A stretch of DNA of 7,771 nt from Bacteroides sp. (GCA_021204375.1 JAJPZL010000283.1:1-7771); one strand, 5' to 3'; positions 1 to 7,399 are shown, counted from the stretch's first letter. Numbers and translations: made by a program. Notes: generated by a model from the letters alone, not told the origin.

Positions 1-2
1 AT

Positions 3-1127
3 ATGAAATTTATTGTCTGAAGTACTGCACTGTTCAGTCATTTACAGGCTATAAGTCGTGTAATTAATTCGAAGAATACATTACCGATACTGGATTGTTT
101 CCTGTTTGACCTTACGGAAGGCAGACTTTCCGTAACTGTATCTGACAGCGAGACGACTATGGTGACTTCGGTAGAAGTGAACGAAAGTGATAGCAACGGA
201 AAATTTGCAGTAGTGGCTAAAACCCTACTGGATGCTTTGAAAGAACTTCCGGAACAGCCGCTGGAGTTTGATATTAATACGGAGACACTGGAGATCACTG
301 TGCAGTATCAGAACGGTAAATACAGCCTGATGGGACAGAATGCAGATGAGTTTCCGCAGTTTGCAAAGCTGGGAGAAAATGCTGTCCATATCCATATAGA
401 GGCTAAAACTCTTTCTGAGAGTATAAACCGTACTCTGTTTGCTACAGCGAACGATGAACTTCGTCCGGTAATGAACGGGGTCTATTTTGATATTACTACT
501 GAAGATATAACGTTTGTTGCTTCTGACGGTCACAAGCTGGTCCGTAATAAAACCTTGTCGGCGAAAGGGAGTGAGAGAGCGGCTTTCATCCTGCCTAAAA
601 AACCGGCTACGTTGTTGAAGAATATTCTTTCGAAGGAGCAGGATGCGGTTTCAGTAGAGTTTGACGAACGGAATGCAGTATTTACACTTCCCAATTACCG
701 GATGATCTGTCGTCTTATCGAAGGCAGATATCCCAATTATAATTCGGTAATTCCACAAAATAATCCACATAAGGTAACTATTGACCGTATGCAGCTGATC
801 GGTGGGCTTCGTCGTGTTTCTATCTTCTCTTCGCAGGCAAGCAGTCTTATCAAACTAAAGTTACAGGCTAATGAGTTAACTATTTCGGCACAGGATATTG
901 ATTTTTCTACTTCGGCGGAGGAAAAGATGACCTGTCAGTATGAGGGAACTCCGATGAGCATTGGTTTTAAATCCACTTTCTTTATAGATATCCTTAATAA
1001 CATCTCTTCGGATGAAGTAGTGATCGAACTGGCAGATCCTTCCCGTGCGGGGGTTATACTGCCGGTAGAGCAGGAAGAAAATAATAACCTGCTGATGCTA
1101 CTAATGCCTATGATGTTAAATGATTAA
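3..1127 (+). CDS. dnaN: DNA polymerase III beta subunit (sliding clamp), interrupted by an in-frame TGA at codon 6
   Basis: The beta clamp is a ring-shaped homodimer that encircles DNA and tethers the replicative polymerase and repair proteins. Reading from ATG at 3 gives 374 codons, close to the usual 366-375. The protein starts MKFIV, then has TGA at codon 6 (18-20), then continues in the same frame as STALFSHLQAISRV, a normal clamp N-terminus. The three clamp domains follow and the C-terminus ends LLMLLMPMMLND, the typical tail. From memory of Bacteroidales clamps, codon 6 should be Ser, so TCA to TGA is the simplest explanation. The next in-frame ATG is codon 53 (159); a start there would remove the first strands of domain I, and no GTG or TTG lies between. 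The gene is normally essential, so the TGA is either a sequence error, suppressed, or a real lesion with another copy elsewhere. Gene identity is secure; its integrity is not. The promoter lies outside the window. Confidence 0.93.
18..20 (+). other. dnaN: In-frame TGA stop inside dnaN (codon 6)
   Basis: The codon directly follows ATG AAA TTT ATT GTC. Downstream codons stay open in the same frame for 368 residues to the natural TAA at 1125-1127. One C-to-G change at base 19 from a Ser TCA codon would create it. Confidence 0.9.
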
Positions 1128-1138
1128 GGAAGATCCGA

Positions 1139-1909
1139 ATGAGATTAAATTTAAAGAATCCACTGGTGTTTTTTGATCTGGAAACCACCGGAACTAACGT
1201 AAACACCGACCGGATCGTGGAGATATGTTACCTGAAGATTCATCCCAATGGTAACGAAGAGTCCAAAACCCTTCGAATCAATCCGGAAATGCCTATTCCG
1301 GAAGAGACCTCCCGGATTCATGGTATTTATGATGAGGATGTGGTGAATTGTCCTACTTTTAAGGAGGTAGCTAAAAACATTGCCCGGGATATTGAAGGGT
1401 GTGATCTGGCAGGATTCAATTCCAACCGTTTCGATATTCCTGTACTGGCGGAGGAATTTCTTCGGGCAGGGGTGGATATCGATATGACACGCCGCAAATT
1501 TGTGGATGTGCAGGTAATCTTTCACAAGTGCGAACAGCGTACGCTTTCGGCAGCCTACAAATTTTATTGTGGCAGAAGCCTGGAAGATGCACATACGGCG
1601 GAGGCTGATACCAAAGCCACCTATGAAGTGCTTCAGGCGCAATTGGACCGTTATCCGGAACTGAAAAATGATGTTGCCTACCTTTCGGAATTTTCCAGTT
1701 TTAACCGCAATGTGGATTTTGCCGGACGCATGGTATACGATGATAAAGGGGTGGAAGTTTTTAATTTTGGAAAATATAAAGGTCTGTGTGTAACAGAGGT
1801 GTTGAAAAAAGATCCGGGTTACTATAGTTGGATCCTCAACAGTGAGTTTACCCTGCATACCAAAGCTATGCTGACGAAGATTCGGTTGCGCGAACTGACC
1901 GGGAAATAG
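1139..1909 (+). CDS. DEDDh 3'-5' exonuclease (DnaQ-like) with ExoX-type C-terminal domain
   Basis: This is a predicted 3'-5' exonuclease of 256 residues that removes nucleotides from DNA (or RNA) ends with two metal ions. Exo I is FDLETTG (D13, E15). Exo II is NSNRFDIPVL (D99). Exo III is HTAEADTKATYEVL (H152, D157), which marks the DEDDh subclass of DNA polymerase III epsilon and Exo X. After a linker, residues about 207-250 (FNFGKYKG, then DPGYYSWIL) match the small C-terminal domain of Exo X-like nucleases. All catalytic residues are present. The ATG lies 11 bases after the dnaN stop, with a purine-rich AAGGAAG at 1126-1132, an unusually good Shine-Dalgarno-like match for this phylum. Its place right after the clamp gene suggests a proofreading or repair role, but that is inference. 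I saw no convincing clamp-binding peptide. Confidence 0.9.
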   Translation: MRLNLKNPLVFFDLETTGTNVNTDRIVEICYLKIHPNGNEESKTLRINPEMPIPEETSRIHGIYDEDVVNCPTFKEVAKNIARDIEGCDLAGFNSNRFDIPVLAEEFLRAGVDIDMTRRKFVDVQVIFHKCEQRTLSAAYKFYCGRSLEDAHTAEADTKATYEVLQAQLDRYPELKNDVAYLSEFSSFNRNVDFAGRMVYDDKGVEVFNFGKYKGLCVTEVLKKDPGYYSWILNSEFTLHTKAMLTKIRLRELTGK

Positions 1910-1945
1910 ATTTCCGGTGGGGATGCTAATTTTGATACAGCAGAA

Positions 1946-2521
1946 ATGTCGTTAAAAGGAAAAAAAATAATACTGGGGATAACCGGTAGTATTGCTACTT
2001 ATAAAGCGGCCGTATTGATCCGGATCCTTATTAAAAAGGGTGCAGAGGTTCAGGTGGTGATCACGCCTGCCGGAAAGGAATTTATTACTCCTATTACTCT
2101 TTCTGCACTTACCGGTAAACCGGTTATCAGTGAATTCTTTGCCCAGCGTGACGGGACCTGGAACAGTCATGTAGACCTGGGACTCTGGGCAGATGCTATG
2201 GTGGTGGCTCCGGCTACAGCAGCTACCATCGGAAAGATGGCCCATGGCATTGCTGATAATATGTTGATCGCTACTTACCTTTCGGCGAAAGCTCCGGTGT
2301 TTGTGGCTCCGGCTATGGACCTGGATATGTTTACCCATCCGGCTACCCAGAAGAACTTGGAGATCTTACGTTCGTACGGGAACCGGATCATTGAACCGGC
2401 TGAAGGAGAGCTTGCCAGTCATCTGGTAGGAAAAGGGAGAATGGAGGAACCGGAGGTTATAGCGGAAGTACTGGAAGATTTTTTTGCTTCTTCGCAAAGT
2501 ATGGCAAAAAAAAAGTACTGA
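1946..2521 (+). CDS. coaBC: CoaBC, N-terminal half: phosphopantothenoylcysteine decarboxylase (CoaC), frame 1 of a frameshifted gene
   Basis: The CoaC domain is a flavin enzyme that decarboxylates 4'-phosphopantothenoylcysteine to 4'-phosphopantetheine in coenzyme A synthesis. The frame encodes 191 residues. GITGSIATYK (11-20) is the FMN-binding N-terminus. His75 in NSHVDLGLWAD matches the E. coli catalytic His. APATAAT (88-94) is the PASANT-like loop. The substrate motif reads PAMDLDMF, so residue 125 is Asp rather than Asn, and the flap reads ELASHLVGKGRM, with Ser158 in place of the E. coli Cys. The frame ends two codons after an A9 tract at TGA 2519-2521. CoaB continues in the -1 frame, and this class is usually one fused protein of about 400 residues. 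Without frameshifting, the product would be CoaC alone. The ATG lies 36 bases after the exonuclease stop, with no clear ribosome-binding site. Confidence 0.9.
   Translation: MSLKGKKIILGITGSIATYKAAVLIRILIKKGAEVQVVITPAGKEFITPITLSALTGKPVISEFFAQRDGTWNSHVDLGLWADAMVVAPATAATIGKMAHGIADNMLIATYLSAKAPVFVAPAMDLDMFTHPATQKNLEILRSYGNRIIEPAEGELASHLVGKGRMEEPEVIAEVLEDFFASSQSMAKKKY
2506..2514 (+). other. coaBC: A9 homopolymer with slippery heptamer A AAA AAG at the CoaC/CoaB junction
   Basis: Codons here are ATG GCA AAA AAA AAG TAC TGA. A -1 shift on A AAA AAG (2509-2515), or one extra A in the run, gives MAKKKVLITAG, the normal start of the CoaB domain. The 0 frame stops two codons later. No clear upstream Shine-Dalgarno stimulator or strong downstream stem was found by eye, so transcriptional slippage or a homopolymer undercall is at least as likely as programmed ribosomal frameshifting. 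Confidence 0.8.
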
Positions 2522-3150
2522 TAACAGCAGGCCCTACCTATGAAAAGATAGATCCTGTACGTTTTGTGGGTAATTACTCTTCCGGAAAAATGGGATTTGC
2601 CCTTGCGGAGGCATGTGCTGAGCGGGGAGCGGAGGTCCTGTTAGTAGCAGGTCCTGTACAACTTAAAACCTCTCATCCGGCCATAAAGCGTATGGATGTA
2701 GAGTCAGCTGGTCAGATGTATGAGGTTGCTGTGGCACATTTTCCTTCCTGTGACGGTGCTATTCTATGTGCGGCGGTCGCTGATTTTACGCCTGCTGACC
2801 CTGTAGGAAAAAAGATAAAGCGGGAGGGAGAGGAATTGACTCTTACTCTGAAACCTACTCCGGATATAGCAGCTACTCTGGGGAAAATAAAACGCCCTCA
2901 TCAGCAATTGGTCGGATTTGCTCTGGAAACAGACTCCGAAGAAAAAAATGCTTTAGGTAAACTGGAACGGAAAAATCTGGATTTTATCGTATTGAATTCT
3001 CTGAATGATCAGGGTGCCGGTTTCCGGGTCGATACCAATAAGATCACTATTCTCAGCAGGGAGGGTAAAACGGAGTTTCCCCTGAAATCAAAAGAGGAGG
3101 TGGCCGAAGATATTGTGGAGTATATGATCCGTTACCGGGAGAAGTCCTGA
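2515..3150 (+). CDS. coaBC: CoaBC, C-terminal half: phosphopantothenate--cysteine ligase (CoaB), -1 frame of a frameshifted gene
   Basis: The CoaB domain joins 4'-phosphopantothenate and cysteine using CTP, the step before the CoaC reaction. The frame opens VLITAGPTYEKIDPVRF, then GNYSSGKMG, the family's nucleotide-binding start. With the -1 shift the fused protein is 401 residues, near the 406 of E. coli, and R206 and N210 fall at the E. coli residue numbers, which strongly supports one ancestral gene. CAAVADF followed by KKIKRE (about 275-293), VGFALET and LDFIVLNSLNDQGAGF are the remaining family motifs. The first usable start in this frame is GTG at 2566 (residue 208), too late for a working domain, so expression should depend on frameshifting or the gene is broken. 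The stop TGA at 3148-3150 is at the expected place. recN begins 33 bases later. Confidence 0.88.
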   Translation, partial: VLITAGPTYEKIDPVRFVGNYSSGKMGFALAEACAERGAEVLLVAGPVQLKTSHPAIKRMDVESAGQMYEVAVAHFPSCDGAILCAAVADFTPADPVGKKIKREGEELTLTLKPTPDIAATLGKIKRPHQQLVGFALETDSEEKNALGKLERKNLDFIVLNSLNDQGAGFRVDTNKITILSREGKTEFPLKSKEEVAEDIVEYMIRYREKS

Positions 3151-3183
3151 TTATAAACTGAATTTTGTTAAAGACCACAGCAC

Positions 3184-4848
3184 ATGTTGCAGTCTATACA
3201 GATAAAGAATTATGCACTGATCGACGAGTTGGAGATCGACTTTGAGCGGGGATTTTCGGTTATTACCGGAGAGACCGGTGCCGGTAAATCGATCATTCTG
3301 GGTGCTATCGGCCTCCTGTTGGGACAACGTGCTGACAGCCGGTATATCAAACAAGGTGCTTCCAAATGTATCATTGAGGGTTGTTTTCATATAGGGAAGT
3401 ATGAGATGGAGTCCTTTTTCCGGGAAAATGACCTGGAATACGAAGAGGAGTGTATCCTGCGCCGGGAACTTCAGGCCTCCGGCAAGAGTCGTGCTTTTAT
3501 TAATGATACCCCTGCTTCGCTTACGCTGATGAAGGAGTTGGGGGAGTTGTTGATCGATGTCCACTCGCAACATCAGAATCTGCTTCTTAATAAAGAGGGT
3601 TTTCAACTCAATATACTGGATATTATTGCCCGGAATGAACAGGAATTGCTTCGTTACAAAGCGGAGTATGAACTCTGGAAAAAATATACCGCTCGTTTAA
3701 AGGATCTGATTGCAGAGGCTGAGAAGAGTCGTGCCGACCAGGATTTCCTGTTATTCCAGCTGGAGCAGCTGGAACAGGCTAATCTGAAAGAGAATGAGCA
3801 GGAAGAGTTAGAGAGGGAGGCAGAAATGCTTTCGCATGCCGAAGAGATCAAAGCGGGACTTTTCCGGGTAGAAAATAGCCTTGCTTCGGATGAAAACGGC
3901 CTATTATCTCTTTTAAAAGAGAATTTAAATATTCTGCGGGGATTGCAAAAGGTCTATAGTACAGCAGATGAATTTTCCGGACGTATGGAATCTGTTTACA
4001 TTGAGCTGAAGGATATAGCCCGTGAAGTCTCTTTTGCGGGCGAACGTATTGAATACAATCCTGTCCGTTTGGAAGAGGTGAGCCAGCGTCTGGATATTAT
4101 ATATACTCTTCAACAAAAGCATCGGGTGGAACATGTAACGGATCTGCTTGCTTTGCAGGAGGAATATCGTAACCGGATTACTTCCATTGCCTCTCTGGAT
4201 GATCAGATCACTGAGACCCAGGAACTGATAGATAGTCAGTTTAAACGGGTAAAAGAGGTTGCTGCCCTGCTGAGTGAAAGAAGGCAACAGGCTGCCCGGA
4301 AGGTAGAACGGGAGATTATAGAAAGACTGGCTTTGCTGGGTATGCCGAATGTTCGTTTCCGGGTAGAATTTGAAGATAAAAAAGAGCCTGGATTAACCGG
4401 GGAGGATGCAGTGAATTTCCTCTTTTCGGCCAACAGATCCGGAGAAATGCAGAATATCTCTTCCGTAGCATCCGGAGGAGAGATTGCCCGTGTGATGCTT
4501 TCCATCAAAGCTATGGTAGCTGGAGCCGTTAAGTTGCCGACGATCATATTTGATGAAATTGATACGGGAGTGTCTGGTGAGATTGCTTCCCGGATGGCGG
4601 ATATTATGTGTGAAATGGGAGAGAACAGTAACCATCAGGTGATCAGTATTACCCATCTGCCCCAGATCGCAGGTAAAGGAAAGACACATTATAAAGTATT
4701 TAAAAGGGAAGATGAAGAGGGAACTCACAGTTATATCTGTCGTCTTTCCTATGAGCAGCGGGTGGAAGAACTGGCTCATATGTTAAGTGGTGCGGTTATT
4801 ACTCAGGCTGCCATGAACAATGCAAAAGAGTTATTGCAAACCAGGTAA
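3184..4848 (+). CDS. recN: DNA repair protein RecN
   Basis: RecN is an SMC-like ATPase that binds DNA ends and holds broken chromosomes during recombinational double-strand break repair in the cytoplasm. The 554 residues match the E. coli length (553). The Walker A motif is GETGAGKS (29-36) in the typical N-terminal context (IKNYALIDELEIDF before it). DVHSQHQNLLL (about 125-135) is the RecN Q-loop region. Charged heptad-rich segments at about 150-225 and 320-380 form the two arms of the antiparallel coiled coil. The signature motif is SGGE (430-433), Walker B is TIIFDEIDTG (453-462), and ITHLPQIA (489-496) is the switch His region. All ATPase motifs are intact. The ATG start gives the expected N-terminus. 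The rlmB-like gene follows after 9 bases, so co-transcription is likely. No LexA-type box is evident. Confidence 0.96.
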   Translation: MLQSIQIKNYALIDELEIDFERGFSVITGETGAGKSIILGAIGLLLGQRADSRYIKQGASKCIIEGCFHIGKYEMESFFRENDLEYEEECILRRELQASGKSRAFINDTPASLTLMKELGELLIDVHSQHQNLLLNKEGFQLNILDIIARNEQELLRYKAEYELWKKYTARLKDLIAEAEKSRADQDFLLFQLEQLEQANLKENEQEELEREAEMLSHAEEIKAGLFRVENSLASDENGLLSLLKENLNILRGLQKVYSTADEFSGRMESVYIELKDIAREVSFAGERIEYNPVRLEEVSQRLDIIYTLQQKHRVEHVTDLLALQEEYRNRITSIASLDDQITETQELIDSQFKRVKEVAALLSERRQQAARKVEREIIERLALLGMPNVRFRVEFEDKKEPGLTGEDAVNFLFSANRSGEMQNISSVASGGEIARVMLSIKAMVAGAVKLPTIIFDEIDTGVSGEIASRMADIMCEMGENSNHQVISITHLPQIAGKGKTHYKVFKREDEEGTHSYICRLSYEQRVEELAHMLSGAVITQAAMNNAKELLQTR

Positions 4849-4857
4849 AGAGAAGAA

Positions 4858-5604
4858 ATGAAAAAAAATGAAATGATATTCGGCGTCCGCGCTGTGATAG
4901 AGGCTGTAGAGGACGGTAAAGAGATTGACAAAATATTGGTAAAGAAAGATATTCAAAGTGATCTTTCCAAAGAGTTGTTCGCAGTTCTGAAAGGTACTTC
5001 CATCCCTGTACAATGTGTTCCGGTAGAGCGTATCAACCGGGTTACCCGTAAAAATCACCAGGGGATGATCGCATTCGTATCCTCTATTACTTATCAGAGA
5101 ACGGCTGATCTGGTCCCTTTCCTGTTTGAACAGGGAAAGGCACCTATCTTTGTTATGCTGGACGGCCTTACGGATGTGCGCAATTTCGGTGCGATTGCCA
5201 GCACTTGTGAATGCGCCGGAGTAGACGCTATTATTATTCCGGCTAAAGGAAGTGTTACGGTAAATGCCGATGCCATTAAAACCTCTGCCGGTGCTTTGCA
5301 TACCCTTCCGGTCTGCAAAGAGAAGAGTCTTCCTGAAACTATCCGTTTTCTGAAAGATAGCGGATATAAAGTAGTAGCTGCTACGGAGAAGGGAGATTAT
5401 AACTATACCGAAGGAGATTATACAGGCCTTCTCTGTATTGTAATGGGAGCTGAGGATAAAGGAGTATCTTATGAGAATCTTGCTCTTTGTGACGAATGGG
5501 TGAAGATCCCACTGCTGGGAAAGATCGAATCCCTAAATGTTTCGGTTGCTGCCGGGATCCTGATGTATGAGGCAATGAAGCAACGTGGATTTACCAATGA
5601 TTAA
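4858..5604 (+). CDS. rlmB: SPOUT (TrmH/RlmB family) RNA 2'-O-methyltransferase with altered motif-1 arginine
   Basis: This is a predicted S-adenosylmethionine-dependent ribose 2'-O-methyltransferase. RlmB modifies a guanosine in the 23S rRNA; the exact target here is inferred. The 248 residues comprise an N-terminal substrate-binding domain (FGVRAVIEAVEDG at 8-20, HQGMIAFV at 67-74) and a C-terminal SPOUT knot domain. Motif 1 is DVRNFGAIAST (106-116), motif 2 is IVMGAEDKG (194-202, E199), and motif 3 is IPLLGKIESLNVSVA (217-231, S225 and N227). These match TrmH N35, E124, S150 and N152. The residue six after the motif-1 Asn, an essential Arg (R41) in TrmH, is Ser115 here (AGC, 5200-5202), so activity may be impaired or the base may be wrong. 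The gene starts 9 bases after recN with purine-rich sequence before the ATG. Confidence 0.88.
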   Translation: MKKNEMIFGVRAVIEAVEDGKEIDKILVKKDIQSDLSKELFAVLKGTSIPVQCVPVERINRVTRKNHQGMIAFVSSITYQRTADLVPFLFEQGKAPIFVMLDGLTDVRNFGAIASTCECAGVDAIIIPAKGSVTVNADAIKTSAGALHTLPVCKEKSLPETIRFLKDSGYKVVAATEKGDYNYTEGDYTGLLCIVMGAEDKGVSYENLALCDEWVKIPLLGKIESLNVSVAAGILMYEAMKQRGFTND

Positions 5605-5630
5605 TAGCTGAAACCAATAAAGTAACCAAC

Positions 5631-7334
5631 ATGAATAAACACTTACTTGTAACTACGCTGCTTTTACTTTTTCTTTTACCGTTGAGAGCTCAGGCTTCTA
5701 AATGGCTTGACAAGCACAAGAGAGCAGTCTTTTCAGTAGTGACTTACGATAAAGAGGATAAAATATTAAATACAGGTAATGGCTTTTTTGTAACCGAAGA
5801 TGGCGTTGCCATGTCGAATTATGCTATTTTTAAAGGAGCACAACGGGCAGTCGTTCTTACTACGGATGGAAAACAACTCTCCGTAAAGAATATTATGGGT
5901 GCTAATGATATGTATGATGTGATAAAGTTCCGGGTAGAGACAGATAAAAAAGTTCCTGCTCTGGCTGTCGCATCAACCGGATCAGCAGCATGGGACAATG
6001 TTTTCATCCTTCCTTATTCCACACAAAAGGATAAACGTTATTCCACCGGAAAGGTGAAAGAGGTCTCTTCCATTGCAGGAGGACATGCTTATTATACCCT
6101 GGCTATTCCCCTTCGGAAAAAACTGGTGAGTTGTCCGGTAATGAATGAAAAGGGAGAGGTGATCGGTATTGCTCAACAAGCCGTCGGAAAAGATACCACT
6201 TCTATCTGTTATGCTGTATCTGCTTCATTTATTATGAAGCAAACCATAGCGGCTCTTTCACTGGGTACTCCGGCTTTACAAAGTATCAGTATCCGGAAAG
6301 CACTTCCTGAAAAAGAGAAGGAAGCGCTGGTTTATCTGATGATGGCTTCCTCGTATGTAAATCCGGAAGAATACCTCGCTATGCTCGGTGATTTTATAGA
6401 GATGTATCCTAACAGCAGTGACGGTTATCTGCGCCGGGCCAGTCACTATTTCTACCAGGATCGTGATGATACTAATCTGGAAGCAGTAGAAGCCGATTTT
6501 GCAAGAGCTGTGAATGTGGCCGACAAAAAAGAAGATGTTTATTACAACATATCCAATCTTATTTATACTTATCAGGTAAACCGGCAACCGGAAACTCCTT
6601 TTAAAGACTGGACGCTCGACAGAGCACTCGAAGAGATTCGGAAGGCTATCGCCATCGACCCGCTTCCCGTATATACGCTGCAGGAGGCAAATGTGCTGTA
6701 TGCTATGGGTAAGTACGAAGAAGCTGCTGCTAGTTATGCAGTAGTTAATAAAAGTAATGTTGCCTCTCCTGCCACTTTTTACAGTGAGGCCAAAGCCCGT
6801 GAATATGCAGGAGCAGAGCTTTCGGAGGTTATTCAGTTGATGGATAGTGTAATGGCTTTTTATCCCACTTCCATACCTGCTGAAGCTGTAGGATACGTAC
6901 TGGAGAGAGGACACTATAAAATGGACGCTGGAGAGTACCGTGAGGCAGTAACAGATTATGATGCATATTATAGTGCCGTGCGGGGCAATGTGAATGATGT
7001 TTTTTACTATCTGCGCGCTCAGGCCGCTTTTCACGGCAGGCAGTACCAGCGCGCTCTGGATGATATAGCCAAAGCCATCAGTCTGAATCCGAAAGTAGCA
7101 GGTTATCTCGTAGAGCAGGGTACTTATAACCTGCGTGTAGGACGTTTTCAGGATGCAATCAACTCTTTGGATGCAGCTATTAAACTGGATCCGGAAAATC
7201 CGGGAAGTTACCGGATGAAAGGATATAGTCAGATTCAACTGGGTATGCAGAGTGAAGGATGTTCTAATTTGCAGAAAGCAAAAGAACTGGGAGATGAAGC
7301 TGCTGAAAATTTATTGGAAAAGCACTGTAAATAG
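5631..7334 (+). CDS. Exported protein with inactive trypsin-like (HtrA-fold) domain and C-terminal TPR repeats
   Basis: Residues 1-22 form a signal peptide: MNKH, a Leu-rich core, then AQA before Ser23, a plausible signal peptidase I site. The mature protein is therefore in the periplasm or envelope. Residues about 24-205 resemble HtrA-type trypsin-like proteases: NTGNGFFVTEDGVAMSNY (47-64) corresponds to the stretch before the catalytic His, DVIKF (96-100) to the Asp region, and SCPVMNEKGEVIGI (167-180) to the stretch around the catalytic Ser. The His position is Ala65 and the Ser position Val166; only Asp96 remains, so proteolysis is not expected. From about 258 the protein is alpha-helical with TPR-like units, the clearest at 455-488, 490-523 and 524-556. 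It probably acts as a binding or scaffold protein. The start lies 26 bases after the methyltransferase stop and a strong terminator follows, so it ends the operon. Its partners are unknown. Confidence 0.85.
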   Translation: MNKHLLVTTLLLLFLLPLRAQASKWLDKHKRAVFSVVTYDKEDKILNTGNGFFVTEDGVAMSNYAIFKGAQRAVVLTTDGKQLSVKNIMGANDMYDVIKFRVETDKKVPALAVASTGSAAWDNVFILPYSTQKDKRYSTGKVKEVSSIAGGHAYYTLAIPLRKKLVSCPVMNEKGEVIGIAQQAVGKDTTSICYAVSASFIMKQTIAALSLGTPALQSISIRKALPEKEKEALVYLMMASSYVNPEEYLAMLGDFIEMYPNSSDGYLRRASHYFYQDRDDTNLEAVEADFARAVNVADKKEDVYYNISNLIYTYQVNRQPETPFKDWTLDRALEEIRKAIAIDPLPVYTLQEANVLYAMGKYEEAAASYAVVNKSNVASPATFYSEAKAREYAGAELSEVIQLMDSVMAFYPTSIPAEAVGYVLERGHYKMDAGEYREAVTDYDAYYSAVRGNVNDVFYYLRAQAAFHGRQYQRALDDIAKAISLNPKVAGYLVEQGTYNLRVGRFQDAINSLDAAIKLDPENPGSYRMKGYSQIQLGMQSEGCSNLQKAKELGDEAAENLLEKHCK

Positions 7335-7363
7335 TCTATAAAATAATAGAGAGTTTGTATGTC

Positions 7364-7399
7364 AGACAGGAACAGGAAATCTCTTGTTTCTGTCTTTTT
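7364..7399 (+). terminator. Intrinsic (Rho-independent) terminator at the end of the operon
   Basis: A 12-bp stem pairs 7365-7376 (GACAGGAACAGG) with 7383-7394 (CTTGTTTCTGTC), including two G-U pairs. The loop is AAATCT (7377-7382). A TTTTT run follows at 7395-7399. It lies 30 bases after the stop of the protease/TPR gene, so it should end the transcript running from dnaN. Confidence 0.88.

Noticed and set aside
18..20. TGA reassigned to a sense codon in this organism.
   Set aside because: coaBC ends at TGA 3148-3150 exactly where the protein family ends, so TGA is read as stop here. Other genes end in TAA or TAG and contain no further internal TGA.
18..45. Selenocysteine insertion at dnaN codon 6, with a short ACTG/CAGT stem just downstream.
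   Set aside because: The stem is only 4 bp, clamps are not selenoproteins, and the position is a plain Ser in relatives as I recall.
1151..1858. A 235-codon minus-strand open frame over the exonuclease gene.
   Set aside because: It is fully antisense to a gene with intact catalytic motifs and resembles no known family.
1927..1934. TAATTTTG, a perfect -7 promoter match 11 bases before coaBC.
   Set aside because: No TTTG-like -33 element lies at 19-21 bases upstream, and the leader would be only a few bases. Such matches are expected by chance in AT-rich gaps.
2501..2521. ATG at 2501 as a separate start for CoaB.
   Set aside because: It is in the CoaC frame and reaches TGA after six codons, so it cannot make CoaB without slippage.
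3160..3167. GAATTTTG before recN as a promoter -7 element.
   Set aside because: The first base does not fit the consensus and no -33 element is present. recN is more simply co-transcribed.
6276..7238. A 320-codon open frame on the minus strand within the protease/TPR gene.
   Set aside because: Its translation is rich in Ile, Ser, Cys and His with no recognisable domain. It lies fully antisense to a well-supported gene and is a shadow of its codon use.
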